This document shows, piece after piece, positions 12,544 through 19,773 of a stretch of 24,712 nucleotides of DNA. The stretch covers positions 1 to 24,712 of IMG/VR virus record IMGVR_UViG_3300009285_000037. One strand, given 5' to 3'. The DNA comes from a virus. Position numbers and translations under genes: made by a program. Numbering within the stretch: position 1 is the first letter of the stretch; every line of letters begins with the position of its first letter. The notes beneath the pieces were generated by a model. The model was not told the origin of the DNA. It ran no database searches and saw only the letters and a program-made list of their open reading frames with translations.

Positions 12544-13233
12544 TGAGACCTCCTTGGTCTTTGAATTTGATACAAGCTGTTTGCCTGTATGGGTAACGGC
12601 GGTCAGTTCGCCGACTACTTCTAATTTATATTCTTGAAGCTGATCGATCCCTGTGCCTTCGATGGCGGGGGTGTTTACGGCTGATGTTTCCTTGCCTTTT
12701 GGATTGATGAAAATTAGCATTGCCATTTGATCTTTGCCTTCGACCTTGTAGGTTTGGCCTGGGGAATGTCTGCATTCGGACGAAAACCATGATTGCTTGC
12801 AAATGGAGCACATCACGTCATCATAGAACCATCCGATTGAGAAGCGGTCAATCTTGCCTTCGATGAAATCGGTCATTCCGCGGCGTGTGGTCAAGCGGAT
12901 GGTTTGCTTGAATGCCTGGCCCCCGCCTGCCGTTCCGGCGCGGGCAGGTTCGAGCGCCGAGTCGATGATTGTGCCGTCGCGCGCGTCTATGTCCATGGTG
13001 TCGTGATTGCGGAGGAACGGTTGTCCTTCGAAGCTGTCGGCGAAGCTGTGTAAATCTTCGTCCTTGAATACGTAGGGGTTTCGGTTCTTGCCTGTGCCGT
13101 ATACGCGCGCCTGAAAATCGAGATGATCGATCTCTCCGCTCTCGATCTTCGGGAGCATCTCTGCGCGCGATGGCAGGTCTAGTTTTTCATGGACTGGCAG
13201 GGAACGTAGGATTGGTAAGGGTTTATTTTTCAT
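11020..13233 (-). CDS. fused prohead protease - scaffold - major capsid protein (737 aa)
   Basis: Residues 1-220 are an S78-type HK97 prohead protease: H77 in LRNHD and S132 in FSIGW are the likely catalytic pair. A four-ligand metal site follows (C142, C145, C154, H156). Residues about 231-340 are charged and coiled-coil (LQEQQIEANRQAAAQLLGE), as in a scaffold or delta domain. Residues 350-737 look like an HK97-fold capsid: VANVMNKMLTNAWKDFEDVY, GEYTELPIGDNKETSDWAKY as an E-loop-like stretch, and a C-terminal strand IKVRQFLTVGVADD. A second start with an ideal ribosome site lies at residue 231. An in-frame palindromic repeat encodes PARAGTAGGGQ at about 96-106. Fusions like this are known in other phages. 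Confidence 0.88.
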   Translation of the reverse strand: MKNKPLPILRSLPVHEKLDLPSRAEMLPKIESGEIDHLDFQARVYGTGKNRNPYVFKDEDLHSFADSFEGQPFLRNHDTMDIDARDGTIIDSALEPARAGTAGGGQAFKQTIRLTTRRGMTDFIEGKIDRFSIGWFYDDVMCSICKQSWFSSECRHSPGQTYKVEGKDQMAMLIFINPKGKETSAVNTPAIEGTGIDQLQEYKLEVVGELTAVTHTGKQLVSNSKTKEVSMKRKVKVTNAEGVESEIEGEVVETSLQEQQIEANRQAAAQLLGETERMNALEAQLAESNAVLVAQCEHLLSSGLASSKLPEIVQKRIRKGFEGRAFKASELSEAVSDARTELAALSNGNNIQGPGRSVYGIVDSRDQFRLAVEDLFGMERSPAEANIKVRRLNGIQEAYLMATGDVSFMGGFYPEFALVTANFPSIVANVMNKMLTNAWKDFEDVYGWWKKIVTVEHFTNLNQVTWVRTGTIASLPTVAERGEYTELPIGDNKETSDWAKYGGYVPLTIEAVLRDDLRAFTRMPREAALAGIRNVSEQVAAIFTQAAGAGPTMNDGGALFNSTAQTTAGGHINLLTTALGTDYTAWNAVATAMYKKKLMVKNAAGYYGTGKPQGLKPSICLVPADLIAAAEALFVPRWEAPAQNVPATASVRWGGRVDPIAVPEWTDATDWAAVIDPKLRPGVMIGEIFGVVPQIFSASSEIDPAMFANDESRIKVRQFLTVGVADDLPLHKNNVAG
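12922..12948. repeat. in-frame palindromic repeat in the protease region
   Basis: This 27-nt palindrome matches the one in the small terminase gene (17195-17221) at 25 of 27 bases, though the genes are unrelated. It encodes PARAGTAGG, just before the catalytic-serine region. Confidence 0.85.
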
Positions 13234-13245
13234 GTGCTTGCTCCT

Positions 13246-13512
13246 TTACTTGCACGGATCATTGAATGCTGTAAATTCAGGTACCAGGATTTTGAATCCA
13301 CCGGTTGGTGTTGCAGTGTAGAGCACCATCTTTGGTGGCTCTGGCTCTTGTGGTTTCTCTCGTTTGAAAACACATGAAGCCCATTGAATGGACGGGCGAC
13401 CGACGACCGATGACGGGCGGGGCGCGCTTCCGACTCTTCGCCCGTTGATGTTGATATAGCGGATGCCGATGCCTGAGAGTGGCGTGAGTCTGCGTGGGCC
13501 TGGGGATGGCAT
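13246..13512 (-). CDS. small hypothetical protein between portal and capsid (88 aa)
   Basis: Starts at ATG 13512, 8 bp after the portal stop. It is basic and proline-rich (MPSPGPRRLTPLSGIGIRYI, then NGRRVGSAPRPSS) with two cysteines. A beta-like C-terminal part (KMVLYTATPTGGFKILVPEF) follows. No family recognised. The ribosome site is weak, so translation may be coupled to portal. Confidence 0.58.
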   Translation of the reverse strand: MPSPGPRRLTPLSGIGIRYININGRRVGSAPRPSSVVGRPSIQWASCVFKREKPQEPEPPKMVLYTATPTGGFKILVPEFTAFNDPCK

Positions 13513-13520
13513 TACTGGCT

Positions 13521-14882
13521 TTAGCCTGGTTCGGCTCCTTCGTCCTTTGGATCGGTCTCGTCCGCGCCGGGATTTGGTGCGGCTGCTGCGCCTGCGCCTG
13601 GTGCTGTGAGCGGCTTGCGCTTAATCTTTGGTGTTTTGTCGCTCTCCCACACTTCGGCGAACATCTTGTACACGAGCCGTAGGAATTCCTTATCGTCTAT
13701 CCCTTCTCTGTCGAACAGGTCGGCGAGTTGTGGATATGCTCTGCCTAATGCGAGCGCGAGCGTGGCATTGTCTCTTTCTGTGATGTCGGGACCACCGACT
13801 TCGATCTCCGCTTTAGCATCGACGCTCTTGTCGATTTTGGATCTGACTTCGAGCGCGACGCGCGCCATTTCGACGATCATCTCGAAGAAGTCGTCCTGTG
13901 TTTCTTCGAGTGTTCGGAATGTCGGCGTGCCGGCTGCTTCAGCGGTTGTGCGTGTCGATCCTTCCGGCTCTGCCAGCCAGTGCATGGGGAATCCGATGCC
14001 GCCTGCTATCATCTTCTTGATTGCTGTCCCGTCCATCGAAGCATCGAAGGCGTCCAGTTGTGCGGACAGAATGCCCCATTCTTCGCCGTTGTTGGAGTTA
14101 AGTACAAGCAGGCTGCCGGATTGTGGCGGGTTGGCTTTGAGCGTCTTTTCTCGCGTGGCTCGTTCGGCTTCGCTTGAGTAGGCACCGCGTACCACATACA
14201 TAAAAGCGGTACGGAAGCGATTGAGTCTGACTCGATCTTCGAGCCACGACGAGAAGCGTCCTATCCATACGAGAAGCGGTGATAAATCCGCTTCGCCCCA
14301 TGGACTCCCTACCGGCTGATTGCTGGCGAAGTGGAGCATAAATAATGGCTGGTCTTGACCTGGCTCGTACGCAACCCACTTGTCCTCTCCGACTGCATCC
14401 CGTGTATAGCCGGTCTCCTGCTCTATGTCGTTCTCTTTGGTCTCGATCTCTTCGATCTGTTCTGCCGGGACCATGCGGATGATAGTCATGCCGGTTGCAT
14501 CCACGTTGAACAACGGGAATAGATTGCCTGTGCGTGTGTCCTCATCCTTCCAGCGTTTCAAGTTCCGTTTGAATTTATTTGCCTTCATCCATTCTTGAAG
14601 AAAATCGTTTGTTCCTTCATGTGGGCTGGTTATCGAGATACCTTTGCCGATGACGAAGGATGTCATGAGCCGGACGATCCTGCGCGCGATGGGGTTGACT
14701 CTCCATGCACGGAGAGACTCGGCAAAAATCTTCTTGCGGTCCCACGTGCTGCGGCCTTCGTACAATCCGCTCATGCCGCCTGTGAAGAAGTTCGAATCTC
14801 TTTCGGGGCTGAGCGCGAGTGACGCTTCGAGCGCGTCGTTGAGCATTGATACCTGTTGTTCAAGCTGCTTTTTAGTTGTCAT
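13521..14882 (-). CDS. phage portal protein (453 aa)
   Basis: Twelve copies would form the DNA entry channel at one capsid vertex. Features typical of HK97/SPP1-like portals: N-terminal helix; RAWRVNPIARRIVRLMTSFV at about 60-80; GKGISITSP; the beta-rich wing (DEDTRTGNLFPLFNVD, MVPAEQIEEIE); and the clip/stem region LSPLLVWIGRFSSWLEDRVRLN. The C-terminus is a low-complexity Ala/Pro/Asp tail. It lies after TerL and one small gene, before protease-capsid, the standard order. It starts 11 nt inside the preceding gene. Confidence 0.9.
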   Translation of the reverse strand: MTTKKQLEQQVSMLNDALEASLALSPERDSNFFTGGMSGLYEGRSTWDRKKIFAESLRAWRVNPIARRIVRLMTSFVIGKGISITSPHEGTNDFLQEWMKANKFKRNLKRWKDEDTRTGNLFPLFNVDATGMTIIRMVPAEQIEEIETKENDIEQETGYTRDAVGEDKWVAYEPGQDQPLFMLHFASNQPVGSPWGEADLSPLLVWIGRFSSWLEDRVRLNRFRTAFMYVVRGAYSSEAERATREKTLKANPPQSGSLLVLNSNNGEEWGILSAQLDAFDASMDGTAIKKMIAGGIGFPMHWLAEPEGSTRTTAEAAGTPTFRTLEETQDDFFEMIVEMARVALEVRSKIDKSVDAKAEIEVGGPDITERDNATLALALGRAYPQLADLFDREGIDDKEFLRLVYKMFAEVWESDKTPKIKRKPLTAPGAGAAAAPNPGADETDPKDEGAEPG

Positions 14883-15126
14883 GCTGTTCGGTGAACCTTA
14901 TTTGAAACTCTGGTATCTCATCGCCGTCATGGATTTCTGGAAATGAATCGTGTGTGAAAATGAAAAATACCTCTCCCCTGTTCTGGTCGTAACCGTTGTA
15001 GATGAATTGCGCGTCGGGTGGTAATCCTGCGGTTGTTTTCGTTTTTTGGATTTCATTGTCTTGCGTTATCATGCTGACAATCAATCCAAATGAGACATAA
15101 ACCTTTACAATTTTTCTAGTAGGCAT
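14872..15126 (-). CDS. small hypothetical protein between TerL and portal (84 aa)
   Basis: The ATG at 15126 overlaps the end of TerL, with AGGAG upstream inside TerL. A beta-rich small protein: IVKVYVSFGLIVSMI, GLPPDAQFIYNGYDQNRGEV, then FFIFTHDSFPEI and an acidic stretch. The pattern resembles a small uncharacterised phage protein often found by packaging genes. Function unknown. Confidence 0.72.
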   Translation of the reverse strand: MPTRKIVKVYVSFGLIVSMITQDNEIQKTKTTAGLPPDAQFIYNGYDQNRGEVFFIFTHDSFPEIHDGDEIPEFQIRFTEQHDN

Positions 15127-16606
15127 TGTTCATCTCCTGTAATACGTCCTGCTCCGGCTCTATGATGGTCGTTTCGGATGGCACATACCACTCGAGCTTG
15201 TCTAGTTCGGCGGTCATGGCGTCGGCTGTGATATGGTCGTCGTGTATAAGCTGACCATTGGCTCCGCGCGTGCCGTCCTTCACACCCCAACGCATGGTCT
15301 TGGCTGGCCCGATCAGAATTTCGCTTTCGCAGTTGGCGTATTGTTCGTCAACGATCCCGCTTGGCGCGCAGTCTCTGAACCTTCCTGTTTCGATCATGCC
15401 GATGAATGCGTATCCGATCTCGCTTTTGGTCTGTTGTGTGAACTTGACTGGAATTGTTTTGGTGGGGAATCGCTTGGTAGTCATTGCCCATAACCCCTCC
15501 CCTACTCCGGTTGAGTCTATGACGATGTACTGCGCGTTCCATGCTTCGGCTATGGCTTTGATCTTGCCGAAGATGGAAATATGGTTCTCTCCCTGCCATG
15601 CCTTGCGCTGCACTACTCTATAAGTTGGCGCTTGCAGGTCTTCGAGCGTGGACAGGTCTATGTCCACGATGTTGAGTGTGGTGTAGTCCCTGCCTGGATT
15701 GCCCATGCCGTCGAGATTCAGGAGTGCTTCATCCTGTCCGCCTACGTCGATTGTTAGTGCATAAATGCGACCGGGGACAGGAGACGGAAGACCGGGCTGA
15801 TCTCCGATCATCAGGGCGCGGCGTGCGGCGTTGAACATACCGGCTAGTTCGTCGATCTCCTCACAGAAGTATTGTGTCTTTACGAGTGGGTGCTGTCGGC
15901 CTAGTTTCTTGATTTCGTTGTCGATGAATGTGCCGTACGCGGGTACGATCTTGCGGACCTGGTCGGCATTGTAGATAAAGACTCGTTTGATCCCGTCCTG
16001 CTTTTCGAGCTCGAGTCCTGTTCTCATCTCCCTTGCTAATAGAGTCTTGCTTGTCCACGTTGTGCCTGTAATGAGCCTGGTTGCGTTCGTGCTCGCAACC
16101 ATGGGAGCGAATTTTTTATCGTATACGCTCGGCTCTATGTCCTGGGCTTCGTTGATGATCAGGGCAAGGCTTGCCGTGGCTCCTACCACGTTGGCGCTGC
16201 CGTCACCTGACAGGAAACTGACGACTGCATTTCCGATCATACGCATGAAGTCGGAGCGTTTCGACCAGAACATTTTTGTAATCAGGTTTGTTGAGAGTCG
16301 TTTCTCGAAGCGCATGATCGCATTGATCGTCTGCGGTTTGTAGGTTGGGTTGGCGACGACGATCCCCACGTCTCGATGTGCGAATAGATTGCAGAGGAAT
16401 GCCAGCAGGTTTCCGACAAGTTCGTCCTTCCCTGCCTGGCGTGACATGATGACGACGAACGTGAGTCCTTTTTTGTGAATGACTGAATCAATGATTGCTT
16501 TTGCCGGCGCGAGTTGATAGCTTCGCATGGTGATACCTCCGCCGCGTTCGGTGAACGAAGCGAAGTTCTTTGCAATGTGTTTGATCGTTTGCTTGATCGT
16601 GCTCAC
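15116..16606 (-). CDS. terL: terminase large subunit (496 aa)
   Basis: DNA-packaging ATPase and nuclease. ATPase: Walker A SRQAGKDE (55-62), Walker B strand LALIINEA (147-154) with catalytic E153, coupling motif TGTTW (180-184). RNase-H-like nuclease: D287 (ALTIDVGG), D364 (YIVIDSTGVGEG) and D456/D457 or D462 (DDHITADA) supply the acidic triad. Walker B has Asn152 where Asp is more usual. The start is GTG 16606, overlapping the preceding stop (GTGA) with GGGAGG 8 nt upstream. It docks on the portal encoded two genes later. Confidence 0.95.
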   Translation of the reverse strand: MSTIKQTIKHIAKNFASFTERGGGITMRSYQLAPAKAIIDSVIHKKGLTFVVIMSRQAGKDELVGNLLAFLCNLFAHRDVGIVVANPTYKPQTINAIMRFEKRLSTNLITKMFWSKRSDFMRMIGNAVVSFLSGDGSANVVGATASLALIINEAQDIEPSVYDKKFAPMVASTNATRLITGTTWTSKTLLAREMRTGLELEKQDGIKRVFIYNADQVRKIVPAYGTFIDNEIKKLGRQHPLVKTQYFCEEIDELAGMFNAARRALMIGDQPGLPSPVPGRIYALTIDVGGQDEALLNLDGMGNPGRDYTTLNIVDIDLSTLEDLQAPTYRVVQRKAWQGENHISIFGKIKAIAEAWNAQYIVIDSTGVGEGLWAMTTKRFPTKTIPVKFTQQTKSEIGYAFIGMIETGRFRDCAPSGIVDEQYANCESEILIGPAKTMRWGVKDGTRGANGQLIHDDHITADAMTAELDKLEWYVPSETTIIEPEQDVLQEMNNAY

Positions 16607-16833
16607 CTGTCTGCCTCCCAGGTAGATATAAACCCCTCAAACGGCATCTCTACCCTGCCGCATTGTGAGCATGTTGCGTTTGGCTTTTCAACCAATCGGC
16701 CTAATCCGTTGACTGTGACTGTTTTGTCTGCCTTCACGTAGCGCGCACAATTTGGGCAAACTGGAACAAAGCAAGGGTCTCCTTCTCCCTTTCCGTCGTA
16801 TGTTTTTCTTCTTGTCTCTGCATATTCAAACAT
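16603..16833 (-). CDS. zinc-ribbon small protein between terminase subunits (76 aa)
   Basis: Two CxxC pairs, CPNC (about 26-29) and CSQC (about 55-58), separated by a beta-like segment, make a zinc ribbon. Starts 2 bp after the TerS stop and ends overlapping the TerL start, so all three are one translational unit. A DNA-binding role in packaging is a reasonable guess. HNH nucleases are sometimes found at this position in HK97-like phages, but no HNH motif is seen here. Confidence 0.75.
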   Translation of the reverse strand: MFEYAETRRKTYDGKGEGDPCFVPVCPNCARYVKADKTVTVNGLGRLVEKPNATCSQCGRVEMPFEGFISTWEADR

Positions 16834-16834
16834 G

Positions 16835-17257
16835 TTACAAACCTAATTCAAGCCTGAGTTCTTCCAATGCTTCCATGATGCCCTGTTCGAGCGTGCCGCC
16901 TTTGCCGCGTGTGAGGTAGTGTGTTCGGATCATGGTGGATAGAGATTGGGTCATAAGCGATAGTGTGTTCAATTGCTGCAAATAATGGTTGTCGCGGGTG
17001 TAATTGCCTTTGTCGTCTCTGTGAGTGATTTCATCGAAAGATAATTGCTCTGTAAGTCTATCCATGCAGACACGGAGTAGATCAAGTTCATCCTCAATCG
17101 TGAAGCGGTCTTGTCCTTCAAGTCTTTTGCTTTCAGTCGTTGAGAACTGGCGCGAATAGAATCCGTGCTTCTGTGCATTCTTATTTCCTGGCTGCCCGCC
17201 TGCCTTTCCGGCGTGGGCAGGCGCGCCGTGCTTGCGTCCTTTCGTGGCTTTGGGCAT
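16835..17257 (-). CDS. terS: terminase small subunit (140 aa)
   Basis: The N-terminal GNKNAQKHGFYSRQF segment is characteristic of a group of small terminase and terminase-like proteins. It is followed by helices (DELDLLRVCMDRLTEQL, LQQLNTLSLMTQSLSTMI). It would recognise phage DNA and regulate TerL. The segment PAHAGKAGGQPG near residues 14-25 is encoded by a palindromic repeat (17195-17221) shared with the capsid gene. Immediately precedes the zinc-ribbon and TerL genes. Confidence 0.8.
   Translation of the reverse strand: MPKATKGRKHGAPAHAGKAGGQPGNKNAQKHGFYSRQFSTTESKRLEGQDRFTIEDELDLLRVCMDRLTEQLSFDEITHRDDKGNYTRDNHYLQQLNTLSLMTQSLSTMIRTHYLTRGKGGTLEQGIMEALEELRLELGL
17195..17221. repeat. in-frame palindromic repeat in the small terminase gene
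   Basis: 25 of 27 bases match 12922-12948 in the capsid-protease gene. Encodes PAHAGKAGG. A third relative lies in the SH3b lipoprotein gene at 22222-22252. Confidence 0.85.
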
Positions 17258-17273
17258 GTCACCTGTCTGCGCC

Positions 17274-17600
17274 TTAGGCAGGTCCTGACAACCATCTGAA
17301 TAGCTCTATAAGGATTATGCCAATGCCTGGTGAAATGATCGCCCAACGCCATTTGCCGCGTTCTGCTTCTGCTTTTGCTTCCTTCGTGGTCTGTGCTTCC
17401 AGAAAATCATTGATTGCCTTTTCCATGTTTGCGATCCGTGTGTTGGTTGTGCCTTTGGTCTCTGCCACGTCGCCGATCACCTGCATGGCCTCCTTCATAA
17501 CGGTTGCCATGAATCGCAGACCCTGGCGCGTTTCGAATTTGTCGTCTTTGAGTGCTTCGTCGATCTTCTCGATCACTGCTGCTGCTGTGCCGTTGGTCAT
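17274..17600 (-). CDS. XhlA-like coiled-coil membrane protein (108 aa)
   Basis: ATG 17600 overlaps the preceding stop (ATGA). Residues 1-85 are helical and heptad-like (IEKIDEALKDDKFETRQ, TRIANMEKAINDFLEAQ). A single transmembrane helix follows (WAIISPGIGIILIELFRWL) with a very short outside tail. This layout fits the XhlA family of holin-associated proteins, and it follows the endolysin by one gene, so a role in lysis is likely. The final SGPA and stop are encoded by a dispersed palindrome (17260-17283). Confidence 0.72.
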   Translation of the reverse strand: MTNGTAAAVIEKIDEALKDDKFETRQGLRFMATVMKEAMQVIGDVAETKGTTNTRIANMEKAINDFLEAQTTKEAKAEAERGKWRWAIISPGIGIILIELFRWLSGPA

Positions 17601-18358
17601 GGGTAGTATGGATATCCTTTCTTGCCGTCGATCAACAGTTTTGTGTAGGCGAGTGGGTAATAAATCGGCTGGCTTGCTATGATCGGGATAGGTACGTCCT
17701 TCCCGTCCAGATTTGGGAAACGATAGACTGCGTAACCTCCGTTCTTTTTCGTGCCTGTAATGGTTGTGGCGAAAAAGATACGCGGGTCGGTGTTGATATT
17801 GATCGTCTCTATCGGTGGCGGGCTGCCGTTGCCGTCGAAGTAATCTACTTTGAGCATTGATACGCCTTTGGTGTTGATCTTCTTCTCCCCTGCCAGTGAT
17901 GCGCCGCCGCATACGAGCGTGTAGATGCTTGGCAAGCCTTCGGTCAATCTCTCTCCTAGCAGGTAGTTTCTGAACAAGTCGAGTCCCTTGTTGTTCGAGA
18001 ATGCGCGTGCGCTGGCGTAGACTGCGGTGGTGCGCTTTGCCATGTAAGCGCGTTCAAGTTTGGTAAGTTTCGTGTGTGGTTTTCCGTAGTAGGACAATGA
18101 GAGTAAGTCCATCAAGAAGAACTGCCATTCTGAATTGAGGTCTGAGTAGTGTCCGTTGCTGCTGTTGTCGAGTTCCCCGCATCGGAATACCATTGGAAGA
18201 TTTGGGCGCGTGATCGTGCCTGTGAAGTCGGCTCGCTCCCAATCGCGGAGCACGAAGTAGAGGGGACGGGAGACCGGGGGCGGGAGACCGATGACAGGCT
18301 CCGGCACATAGGTAAGGTTCTCGTCTGTGTATTGGAGAATGACTCTATTCGGGTACAT
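17597..18358 (-). CDS. hypothetical protein in the lysis cluster (253 aa)
   Basis: No family recognised. It begins MYPNRVILQYTDENLTYVPE, which closely repeats the last 19 residues of the GH25 enzyme encoded just upstream, and overlaps that gene by 14 nt. The rest is rich in Tyr and Pro, with an AYMAKRTTAVYASARAF helix and beta strands later (DPRIFFATTITGT). It may bind the cell wall or an envelope component, judging only from the shared segment and location. Confidence 0.7.
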   Translation of the reverse strand: MYPNRVILQYTDENLTYVPEPVIGLPPPVSRPLYFVLRDWERADFTGTITRPNLPMVFRCGELDNSSNGHYSDLNSEWQFFLMDLLSLSYYGKPHTKLTKLERAYMAKRTTAVYASARAFSNNKGLDLFRNYLLGERLTEGLPSIYTLVCGGASLAGEKKINTKGVSMLKVDYFDGNGSPPPIETININTDPRIFFATTITGTKKNGGYAVYRFPNLDGKDVPIPIIASQPIYYPLAYTKLLIDGKKGYPYYP

Positions 18359-19058
18359 AGCCTTTGATCTCGTTCTCGTATTGGAGCACGACGCGCGTCG
18401 GGTAGTTATTGCCTGCTGGTGGTGCGGGCGGGAAAAGGATCTGATAGAACGTGGGCGAAATCCAATTGCAATCGACGGACCCGCTGATTCCTGTCACCTG
18501 TCCGCTGCTGGTGTATTGCCATAGGTAGACAGGCCCCCACCTGGTTTGGTCGGGGATGTAGCTCGCTGGCGGCGCGGGATATAGATCGGGGAACCACGGA
18601 TAGCCGGCTGTCCAGATGGGTATTTGCTTGAGCCTGGTCTTTTGGCTTTCCGTCATGGGGATTGGATCGAGAATGTTCTTGCGCGAGTAGATGAGCATCA
18701 GGTTGCTGAATTGTGCCTGTACATAATCCAGCCATGCAATGATCTGCGCTGCGGTCTCTCCGCCTTCTTCGATGTCGAGCGCGAGAACGTCTTTGGGTTC
18801 TATCACTGGCGCGATGGTTCTTACGAAATGTTCGGCTTGTCTGGCTGCGGTTGTGGCCTTGCGGTGAAAGTGGAATGCTCCCCTGAGGATGCCGTCTTGT
18901 TTCAGGTCGGCCATGTATTTCAGGAAAGTATTGTCTGTAAAATTGTCTGCTTCGGTTGCTTTAGTGACGACGAGCGCGGGTCTTGGCTGAACGAGCGCGA
19001 AGTCTGGTATCTCTTTCCAGTGGGACGTGTCGTAGGCTGGCGGCAATTTTATGATCAT
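18345..19058 (-). CDS. GH25 muramidase endolysin (237 aa)
   Basis: Glycoside hydrolase family 25: YDTSHW at 9-14 (D10), VVTKATEAD at 30-38, RGAFHFHR at 59-66, and the catalytic LALDIEEGG (D95, E97) followed by W and the late YLWQYTSSGQ with a Cys/Asp end (SVDCNW). It cleaves the MurNAc-GlcNAc bond of peptidoglycan to release phage. No signal peptide is seen, so it would need a holin; the XhlA-like protein is two genes on. A short C-terminal segment (YPTRVVLQY to YVPE) follows the catalytic domain and is repeated at the start of the next gene. Confidence 0.92.
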   Translation of the reverse strand: MIIKLPPAYDTSHWKEIPDFALVQPRPALVVTKATEADNFTDNTFLKYMADLKQDGILRGAFHFHRKATTAARQAEHFVRTIAPVIEPKDVLALDIEEGGETAAQIIAWLDYVQAQFSNLMLIYSRKNILDPIPMTESQKTRLKQIPIWTAGYPWFPDLYPAPPASYIPDQTRWGPVYLWQYTSSGQVTGISGSVDCNWISPTFYQILFPPAPPAGNNYPTRVVLQYENEIKGYVPE

Positions 19059-19621
19059 CCGTCCACCTCCCCCACTTCTTCCGTGGGTATTACCTTGTCG
19101 AAAAACACATTCACGACTTCTGGGTCAAAATCTTTACCCTTCAATCCCTGGATGTAGGTTTTTGAAAAGTTGTACGTGTGGCGGTCTCTGTGTGGTCGTT
19201 GGTTTGTAAGTGCGTCGTATACATCAGCGACAGCCAACAAGCGCGCGCCGATTGGGATCTGCTGGCCTTTGAGTCCATCAGGGTAGCCGGACCCGTCCCA
19301 TTTCTCGTGATGGTGGCGCACCATTCTGAGAATGGTCGGGTGATAACCGGCTTGTTCTAGGATTGCCCACCCCAGTAGTGAATGTTTCTGTATCTTCTCC
19401 CGCTCATCTGGTGTTAGTTTGCGGGGCAGGTTCAACAGGTCTTTGGATACGAGCAGTTTTCCGATGTCGTGAAGGTGTGCGGCTGTGTTGATGAGTTCTA
19501 TGTCTTTCAATTCCATTGCTTCGGCCAGCTTCACGGTGTACTCTGCGACGCGTGAAGCGTGGTGATTGTAATTGTCCCTCATCATGTCTATGATCGAAAG
19601 TATTTTGAATAATTGTTCCAT
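19055..19621 (-). CDS. HD-GYP domain phosphodiesterase (188 aa), first gene of the late operon
   Basis: A near-minimal HD-GYP domain: NHHASR (19-24), HDIGK (51-55), KH at 79-80, HHHEKWDGSGYPDGLKG (103-119), ADVYDAL, and RPHR in place of the usual RPYR. Metal ligands look complete. Known HD-GYP enzymes hydrolyse c-di-GMP, and some act on 3'3'-cGAMP. It has no sensory domain. In a phage it might lower a host second messenger or counter CBASS defence; that is inference. ATG 19621 is 10 nt from a terminator T-run and has no ribosome site. The gene overlaps the endolysin by ATGA. Confidence 0.9.
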   Translation of the reverse strand: MEQLFKILSIIDMMRDNYNHHASRVAEYTVKLAEAMELKDIELINTAAHLHDIGKLLVSKDLLNLPRKLTPDEREKIQKHSLLGWAILEQAGYHPTILRMVRHHHEKWDGSGYPDGLKGQQIPIGARLLAVADVYDALTNQRPHRDRHTYNFSKTYIQGLKGKDFDPEVVNVFFDKVIPTEEVGEVDG

Positions 19622-19630
19622 AGTGTGTAA

Positions 19631-19661
19631 ATAAAAAAGCCGCGTCATTTCTGACGCGGCT
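19631..19661 (-). terminator. intrinsic terminator between early and late regions
   Basis: On the minus strand AGCCGCGTCA (19652-19661) pairs perfectly with TGACGCGGCT (19638-19647) around GAAA, followed by TTTTTT. The HD-GYP start codon is only 10 nt past the T-run, so late expression needs read-through or a promoter embedded in the hairpin. Confidence 0.93.
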
Positions 19662-19663
19662 GG

Positions 19664-19750
19664 TTGCCTGCCTGTGCCGTTTGCACGCAGACAGGTGAAG
19701 GCAGTCGCCTTGTCCGCTCTGCGTGGCGCCATTGGCGCCAGGGAGAGCGG
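19664..19750 (-). promoter_or_regulatory. structured leader upstream of the late-operon terminator
   Basis: Two further hairpins precede the terminator on the minus strand. CCGCTCT (19714-19720) pairs with AGAGCGG (19744-19750), enclosing TGGCGCC/GGCGCCA. A dispersed-family hairpin lies at 19664-19696. Together with the terminator they form three stems in 120 nt. No clear promoter is visible in this stretch. Confidence 0.5.
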
Positions 19751-19773
19751 CCTAAGTTATTGGCGTAAGTGTA

